DNA of 64,000 nucleotides, taken from contig CANKYU010000003.1 in assembly GCA_947488295.1 (NCBI GenBank), forward strand, positions 558,001 through 622,000, given 5' to 3'. This stretch comes from an uncultured Anderseniella sp. (GTDB taxonomy: Bacteria > Pseudomonadota > Alphaproteobacteria > Rhizobiales > Aestuariivirgaceae). A model generated the notes under the pieces. That model worked only from the letters and a program-made list of their open reading frames with translations. It did not search any database and was not told the origin of the DNA. Below, piece after piece: positions 59,238 through 64,000 of the stretch (position 1 is its first letter; each line of letters starts with the position of its first letter). The position numbers were made by a program, and so were the translations under genes.

Positions 59238-59687
59238 TTATCGCAGCGAGATCAGCATGCCGCCGGCATCCAGGGATGCATCAAGACCGCGCTGCTCGCC
59301 CCACAATACCAGCCGCACATTGTGTTCGTTGATCAGCACCAGGTTCTGACCACCGCCGCTGATGGCGACCGCAGAGGCCTGAGCGGTCACATAAGTGCCG
59401 GCGATGTCTTCCAGACGGGTGAGATTATAGACCTCTCCGCGCATATTGGCGAAAGACGCGCCGACGGTCAGTCCGACCCGCAGACCGTTGATGTCAAGTT
59501 CGGCCTGCCGTCCATTGTAAAACACCTTGCCATCGCCTCGTGAAACACCAACCAGAAAACCGATTTTTCCGATTGTCATCTCGATGATTGCATTGCTTCC
59601 GGCACTGGCGGGAACAATGGTTGCAATAACAGCTTGTGCGGAAACGGCGCCCGCCAGGGCAAGTGATAAACAGAACTTGCGGATCAT
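59238..59687 (-). CDS. Secreted hypothetical protein, weakly DUF1134-like
   Basis: A 149-residue protein with a signal peptide (MIRKFCLSLALAGAVSAQAV, cleavage near ASA). The mature part is rich in short beta-strands: KIGFLVGVSRGDGKVFYNGR, LRVGLTVGASFANMRGEVYN and LTRLEDIAGTYVTAQASAVA. The VYNL..-LEDI pattern weakly resembles DUF1134/EipA proteins, which occur in alphaproteobacterial envelopes. The resemblance is not strong enough for a firm assignment. ATG 59687 follows AAGGG; ATG 59705 is an alternative. Confidence 0.5.
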   Translation of the reverse strand: MIRKFCLSLALAGAVSAQAVIATIVPASAGSNAIIEMTIGKIGFLVGVSRGDGKVFYNGRQAELDINGLRVGLTVGASFANMRGEVYNLTRLEDIAGTYVTAQASAVAISGGGQNLVLINEHNVRLVLWGEQRGLDASLDAGGMLISLR

Positions 59688-59955
59688 GAGTGTGAAACCC
59701 TTCATCGGTATAGTTGTCTATTTCTACAATGAGTTAGACCTCAATTGCGGCCAAGTGTGGACATAACTGTCTGCAATCGGGTTTTCTGGACGCGTCCCGT
59801 AAATCAGCCTGGCTGAATTCTGTTGGGGCTGTGAGTTGACGGCCGTCGCCGGATTCTGCGGCAGAATTGAATACATCGGTAGTGTTTCGCTGTCTTGATG
59901 CCGCGTGTTGTGTCATTGGTAAGCTTCTCGCTGTTGATGGAGGTTATGTAGCGAA

Positions 59956-60942
59956 ATGAAGGCACTGGTTTACACTGGCGGCAAAACCATGGAGTTCAGG
60001 ACTGTCGATGACCCCAAACCGGCTGCAGGTGAGGCGTTGATCAGGGTCAGGGCGTCCGGCATCTGCGGTTCGGACATGCATGCATGGGCAGGCCACGATG
60101 AGCGCAGACCCGCGCCTTTGGTCCTCGGACATGAGGCGGCCGGAGAGATTGTCGGCTTTGGCGGTGCGGTGCGCCGCGTGACAGTCAACCCTCTGGTGAC
60201 GTGCGGAAAATGTGAAGCCTGCAAGGCGGGCAGGGACAATTTGTGCCCCACCCGCCAGATCATTTCCATGCCACCGCGCGAAGGTGCATTTGCAGAACTT
60301 CTGGCCATGCCAGAGGGCAATCTGATAACCGTTCCCGACCATGTGCCGCTGGAAAGCGCAGCCTTGTGCGAGCCGCTGGCATGTGGATGGCATGCAGTCA
60401 GGCTGGCCAAGACGATCCTTGGCGGAGAATTGGCCCAGATACGCTGTCTGGTTCTGGGCGGAGGCGCCATAGGACTGGGTGCAGCTCTGGCCTTCAGGGC
60501 GCAGGGCGGCAGCCGAGTGACCATCGTGGAGCCCAACACCTCACGGCGCAACCGGATCATTGAGACAGAGGATATCAAGTGCCTGTCTGCCGCGGCAGAT
60601 GATGACCAACCGGATCTGGTAATCGATGCAGTGGGTATCGCGGCGACCCGCGCATCTGCGAGCAAACTGGTAAAGCCCGGCGGAGTGATCATGCACATTG
60701 GTCTGGGCTCGGCCGAGGGCGGGCTGGATGTGCGCCGCATGACGCTCCAGGAGATTACGTTCATCGGTACCTACACATATACAATGGCTGATTTTCGCGC
60801 GACCGCAGACGCCATCTTCGCCGGCAAACTGGGCAAGCTGGGCTGGATCGAGAAACGACCGTTGAAAAACGGCGCGCAAGCCTTCGATGATATCTCCACC
60901 GGCCAGTGCGCGGCGCCGAAGATCATCCTGCAGCCAGCCTGA
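59956..60942 (+). CDS. Zinc-dependent medium-chain alcohol dehydrogenase
   Basis: A 328-residue MDR enzyme. The catalytic zinc Cys is in SGICGSDMHAWAGHDE, then GHEAAGEIVG with the second ligand. The structural zinc site is CGKCEACKAGRDNLC, and the NAD(P) motif is CLVLGGGAIGLGAALAF with acidic EP after strand 2. The pattern resembles sorbitol/threonine/galactitol-phosphate dehydrogenases; the substrate is uncertain. Its transcription is not obviously linked to neighbours. It is convergent with the TRAP transporter genes. Confidence 0.82.
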   Translation: MKALVYTGGKTMEFRTVDDPKPAAGEALIRVRASGICGSDMHAWAGHDERRPAPLVLGHEAAGEIVGFGGAVRRVTVNPLVTCGKCEACKAGRDNLCPTRQIISMPPREGAFAELLAMPEGNLITVPDHVPLESAALCEPLACGWHAVRLAKTILGGELAQIRCLVLGGGAIGLGAALAFRAQGGSRVTIVEPNTSRRNRIIETEDIKCLSAAADDDQPDLVIDAVGIAATRASASKLVKPGGVIMHIGLGSAEGGLDVRRMTLQEITFIGTYTYTMADFRATADAIFAGKLGKLGWIEKRPLKNGAQAFDDISTGQCAAPKIILQPA

Positions 60943-60994
60943 TCGCGCTTTTGCCTTTGAAACATTGGACGACCGTTGTGCCCGGACAACGAAA

Positions 60995-61026
60995 CAGGGC
61001 CCGCTCTCGATTGAGAACGGGCCCTG
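60995..61026. terminator. Hairpin between the alcohol dehydrogenase and the TRAP operon
   Basis: CAGGGCCCG (60995-61003) pairs with CGGGCCCTG (61018-61026), extended inward by CTCTC with GAGA. Neither side has a long T run (plus side AGTTTGTTGTTTG), so it may terminate both convergent genes with modest efficiency. Confidence 0.55.
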
Positions 61027-61049
61027 AGTTTGTTGTTTGATGTTGCCGG

Positions 61050-63410
61050 TTAGTTGCCGTATCCGACATAGCTCAGGAACGGTTGTGCACCAGCCGGTGA
61101 CAGCCAATCCGGCAGCCACAGCGCAAAGCCGGGCATCAGGAAGATCAGTGCCAGACCGATTACCTGAATGACCATGAACTGCATCATGCCGAAGTAGATG
61201 TCTTTTAGGTCCCATTCAGGCACAACGCCCTTCAGGAAGTAGGCAGACAACGCCACCGGCGGCGATAGCCATGCAGTTTGCAGGTTCACCGCAACCAGAA
61301 TGGCAAACCATGTCAGGTTGACATTGAGCGACACCAGCAGCGGCACCAGGATCGGCACGATGATCAGCACGATCGGCACCCATTCCAGCGGCCAGCCCAG
61401 CAGGAACACCAGTGCCATCACGAAGATCAGCATGGCGGCCGTGGACAGGTCCATCGACAGCAACAGTTCGGTGAGGAATTTTGGTGTGCCCAGATTTGAG
61501 AACACTGCACCGAAGAAGTTGGATGCTGCGACCAGGAACATGATCAGCACTGAAATTTCCAGCGTCTTGATCATGGCGTCGTAGAAGCCCATCGCTGTCA
61601 GCTTGCGGTAGGCAAACGACAGCACGATCGCGCCGAATGCACCACATGCAGCAGCTTCGGCAGGGGTTGCCCAACCGGCCAGAATGGAACCGAGCGCGAA
61701 GGCGATCAGCACCGTTGGAGGCACCAGTCCCATGAAGAACTCGTACCACAGGTCGGAGAAGTAGAACCCGCCCGGCTTGGTTTTTCGTGTCCAGGTGTAG
61801 ACGAAGAACATGAAGCCCAGCCACAAGATCGGCAGGATCAGCCCGCCAAGCGGAATGAAGGCGAGGTTACCGGCTGCACCGGCACCCAGCAGATAGGTCA
61901 GGACGACAATCGAGAACATGACGCCAATCACTTCAAGCAGGTAGTACGGCGAGGTTTCCGGCTGCTCGTCTTCGGGCAGAATGGGCCCCAGGCTCGGATT
62001 GATCATGCATCGGCCTATTGAGTACACCATGTACAGGACTGCAAGCAGAATTCCCGGTACAATCGCGGCGCGGAACAGGTCAGTCACCGGAACTTCCAGC
62101 ACCGGCCCCATGACGATCAGCATGATCGACGGCGGGATCAGGATGCCGAGCGTGCCACCGGCTGTAATCGTGCCTGCAGCAAGCCTCACATCATAGCCGG
62201 ACTTGTTCATGGTCTTTGCTGCCATGATGCCCAGGATAGTCACTGACGCACCCACAATACCGGTGGCGGCGGCGAAGATCATCGAAACGAACAACACCGC
62301 GATATAGAGGGCACCGCGGGTCCGTGACATCATCAGCTGAACCGCGTTGAACAGCCTTTCCATAAGGCCTGCCTGTTCCATCATGATGCCCATGAAGATG
62401 AACAGTGGAACTGCCACAAGCTGGTCGTCCAGCATGACCGAGTTGGTCTGCAGCGTCATCAGGTAGAAGGTCAGCGCACTGCCGGCACCCCAGGATCCGA
62501 ATGTGAAGGCCAGGAAGATCAGCGTGAACGAAATCGGAAAGCCGACGAAGATCGAAAACAGCATGGCCGCGAGCATGAACAGCCCGATGGTCGGCTTGGA
62601 GAAGTCGAAGATGCCGGCGGATGAAGTCAGCGAAGCCCACCAGTCATCGATTGGCGTTGCGTTGGGATAGAAAACGCTGACGAAGATGACAGCCAATACG
62701 ATGAAATAGATCGGCAGAATTTTAACGAACTTGGCTTCGCGCTCCTTGCCCATCTGATGGAAGGCCCGGAACAGTTCCGGAAACCCTTGCAGGAACAACA
62801 GCAGTGCGCCTATGGGCATTGCTGCACGGGCAGGGCCCAGGACCGGTGCCCAGGTTGAATCACTGGCACGTTCCCAGATGCCCCAGCCTTGGCCCCAGCC
62901 TTTCCAGCCGAATGCATCAAGAGTGAAATCCAGTGCACTCCAGAAAAAGAACAGCATGGCCGGGAAGTACAACAGCAGATACAGAGCCGCATCGACGGTG
63001 GCCTGTGTCTTCGGTGTCCAGTTGCGGTACAGGAAGTCCGCCCTTATGTGGACGCCGCGCATCAGCGCATATCCGGCGGCAGCCATGAACAGCACACCCC
63101 CCAGCATCCGGCTGGTATCGTAAACCCAAAGCGTCGGGCCAAGCCCGATCGAAATGGCCAGTTCGTTGTAGCCATAGTCGGTGAACACCGCGAACAGCTT
63201 GCGCGAAACAACCTCGAACACCATCGCTATTATGAGGGGAATCAGCAGGAAGCAAGTGATCCTGCCCGCCCACAGGTTCAACACATCGATAAACGCTGTA
63301 ATGGGCCTCTGCCACGGCGTCATGTCTTCTGGTGTTTGTCCGGGTTCTTCCGCGCGTCGCTCCGCGATCAACTCGTCTGTTATATCGAGTTCGCCAATTT
63401 CCTCAGCCAT
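61050..63410 (-). CDS. TRAP transporter fused small and large permease (DctQM)
   Basis: A 786-residue membrane protein that joins the 4-helix DctQ domain (residues 35-215) to the 12-helix DctM domain (residues 235-770). The DctQ part shows GRITCFLLIPLIIAMVFEVV and the GVHIRADFLYRNWTPKTQ loop. The DctM part shows QTNSVMLDDQLVAVPLFIFM, TITAGGTLGILIPPSIMLIV, and LQTAWLSPPVALSAYFLKGV with the conserved PP. Fused permeases are known in some TRAP systems. Na+-driven uptake is expected; the solute is unknown. It lies downstream of the binding protein, with a hairpin between. Confidence 0.9.
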   Translation of the reverse strand: MAEEIGELDITDELIAERRAEEPGQTPEDMTPWQRPITAFIDVLNLWAGRITCFLLIPLIIAMVFEVVSRKLFAVFTDYGYNELAISIGLGPTLWVYDTSRMLGGVLFMAAAGYALMRGVHIRADFLYRNWTPKTQATVDAALYLLLYFPAMLFFFWSALDFTLDAFGWKGWGQGWGIWERASDSTWAPVLGPARAAMPIGALLLFLQGFPELFRAFHQMGKEREAKFVKILPIYFIVLAVIFVSVFYPNATPIDDWWASLTSSAGIFDFSKPTIGLFMLAAMLFSIFVGFPISFTLIFLAFTFGSWGAGSALTFYLMTLQTNSVMLDDQLVAVPLFIFMGIMMEQAGLMERLFNAVQLMMSRTRGALYIAVLFVSMIFAAATGIVGASVTILGIMAAKTMNKSGYDVRLAAGTITAGGTLGILIPPSIMLIVMGPVLEVPVTDLFRAAIVPGILLAVLYMVYSIGRCMINPSLGPILPEDEQPETSPYYLLEVIGVMFSIVVLTYLLGAGAAGNLAFIPLGGLILPILWLGFMFFVYTWTRKTKPGGFYFSDLWYEFFMGLVPPTVLIAFALGSILAGWATPAEAAACGAFGAIVLSFAYRKLTAMGFYDAMIKTLEISVLIMFLVAASNFFGAVFSNLGTPKFLTELLLSMDLSTAAMLIFVMALVFLLGWPLEWVPIVLIIVPILVPLLVSLNVNLTWFAILVAVNLQTAWLSPPVALSAYFLKGVVPEWDLKDIYFGMMQFMVIQVIGLALIFLMPGFALWLPDWLSPAGAQPFLSYVGYGN

Positions 63411-63500
63411 CTGCCGCTCCTCCCAGAGTGTCCAAGTGTTTTATGTTTCTTTACGCAAAATTGCCGGTTTCTGAGCCCGGCTTGAACGCAAAAGCATGTT

Positions 63501-63526
63501 GGCGGGCACCCCACCGGATGCCCGCC
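63501..63526 (-). terminator. Intercistronic hairpin between the TRAP binding protein and permease
   Basis: GGCGGGCA (63501-63508) pairs with TGCCCGCC (63519-63526). On the minus strand it is followed by AACATGCTTTT, so it is a weak terminator or an mRNA-stabilising element that favours expression of the binding protein. Confidence 0.6.
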
Positions 63527-63540
63527 GATCCGTAACCGGA

Positions 63541-64000
63541 TTACTTCTTTTTCACGCTGTCGGCAAAGGCTTTGCCGAGAGCTGCGTTGGAGGCCTGTGA
63601 GCCGGCCCAGTAAGGTACCGCGATAGCGGCAAAGTCTTTCTGGGACTGCCAGACCTTGGCGAAGAACGGATTTTCAGCAGCGTTCTTCTCAAGCGCGGCC
63701 TTGGCTGCGCTCATGTAGGCAGGGAAGTAGTCGGCAGGTGTGTCATGCAGGATGACGCCGTCTTCTTCCACCAGCTTCTTCAGTGCCTTGCCGTTTTCAT
63801 AGATGCGGTAAGACATTGCCTTCGACAGAGACGCATTGGCAGCAACTTCCAGTGCCTTCTTCTGCAGGTCGGTGAGGCCGTTGTATACATCGCCATTGAT
63901 GTACAAGTCGGCGTTCACGACAACCTGGTGCAGACCCTGCAGGTAGTAGTGCTTCAGCACTTTCTGGAAACCGAACACGGAGTCAGGCTTCGGGCAGCAC
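63541..64000 (-). CDS. TRAP transporter substrate-binding protein (5' part beyond window)
   Basis: The frame is open to the window edge; 152 C-terminal residues are present. Features of DctP-type proteins are a Phe/Gly-rich ligand segment (CCPKPDSVFGFQK), LQGLHQVVVNADLYINGDVY, DLQKKALEVAANASLSKAMS, and a charged helical C-terminus. It is the periplasmic partner of the fused DctQM permease downstream. No substrate can be assigned. The signal peptide and N-terminal lobe lie outside the window. Confidence 0.85.
   Translation of the reverse strand, partial: CCPKPDSVFGFQKVLKHYYLQGLHQVVVNADLYINGDVYNGLTDLQKKALEVAANASLSKAMSYRIYENGKALKKLVEEDGVILHDTPADYFPAYMSAAKAALEKNAAENPFFAKVWQSQKDFAAIAVPYWAGSQASNAALGKAFADSVKKK

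Noticed and set aside
1..64000. CRISPR arrays, IS elements, tRNA or rRNA genes, att sites
   Set aside because: No regular direct-repeat array, transposase or integrase frame, or clover-leaf candidate was seen on either strand.

Overview
The window looks like chromosomal DNA of an alphaproteobacterium, probably a marine or organosulfur- and methyl-compound-using relative of the Hyphomicrobiales or Rhodobacterales. The evidence is a moderately high G+C content, a DUF1127 protein, a phasin, a VC_2705-type solute symporter followed by a YggT-like gene, Xsc, a SoeABC-like enzyme, a DctQM-fused TRAP transporter and several marine-type MttB-family methyltransferases. I saw no rRNA, tRNA, CRISPR array, insertion sequence or prophage. 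Coding density is high and genes lie on both strands.

Region 1 (1-19.4 kb) mixes solute uptake, sulfonate and amino-acid metabolism. It starts with a sodium:solute symporter cut by the window edge and a YggT-like protein. Next come xsc (sulfoacetaldehyde acetyltransferase), a WYL regulator divergent from a DUF1127 gene with two matching palindromes between them, and alanine dehydrogenase divergent from a frameshifted Lrp gene. A phasin, a MocR/class IV aminotransferase pair, an EamA permease, a TVP38-like protein and an outer-membrane barrel follow. A three-gene molybdoenzyme operon closes the region and is best read as sulfite dehydrogenase SoeABC, which would oxidise the sulfite released by Xsc.

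Region 2 (20.4-46.5 kb) is the centrepiece: a dispersed corrinoid-dependent methyl-transfer system. It holds three MttB-superfamily methyltransferases without an in-frame amber codon, a corrinoid protein, a corrinoid-activating ASKHA ferredoxin (RACo type), a methyl-THF:corrinoid methyltransferase, MetF, a betaine-homocysteine-methyltransferase-like enzyme, a second odd homocysteine methyltransferase-like protein, a 4Fe-4S protein, and DUF1638 and 'virulence factor' (PF13769) proteins. The simplest reading is that methyl groups from quaternary amines or similar compounds pass to the corrinoid protein and then to THF, where MetF feeds them into the one-carbon pool, or pass to homocysteine. Two features tie the set together: Arg/Gly-rich tails on six different enzymes (N-terminal on the three MttB proteins, C-terminal on three partners), and a near-identical 20-bp palindrome upstream of both metF and the BHMT-like gene. 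A second outer-membrane barrel, a low-G+C pair of secreted orphans and some housekeeping-type genes are interspersed.

Region 3 (46.8-56.5 kb) carries an orphan oligopeptide-type binding protein, then a SABATH-family carboxyl methyltransferase in tandem with a malate/lactate-dehydrogenase-family enzyme and an L-2-hydroxyglutarate-oxidase-like flavoprotein. A TauABC-like ABC transporter with an unusually long permease follows, then a PhnW-like aminotransferase whose Schiff-base lysine is replaced by alanine.

Region 4 (56.6-64 kb) has uracil-DNA glycosylase, two tandem ParA/MinD-like ATPases (the second with a broken P-loop), a secreted protein, a zinc alcohol dehydrogenase and a TRAP transporter whose binding protein runs off the window end.
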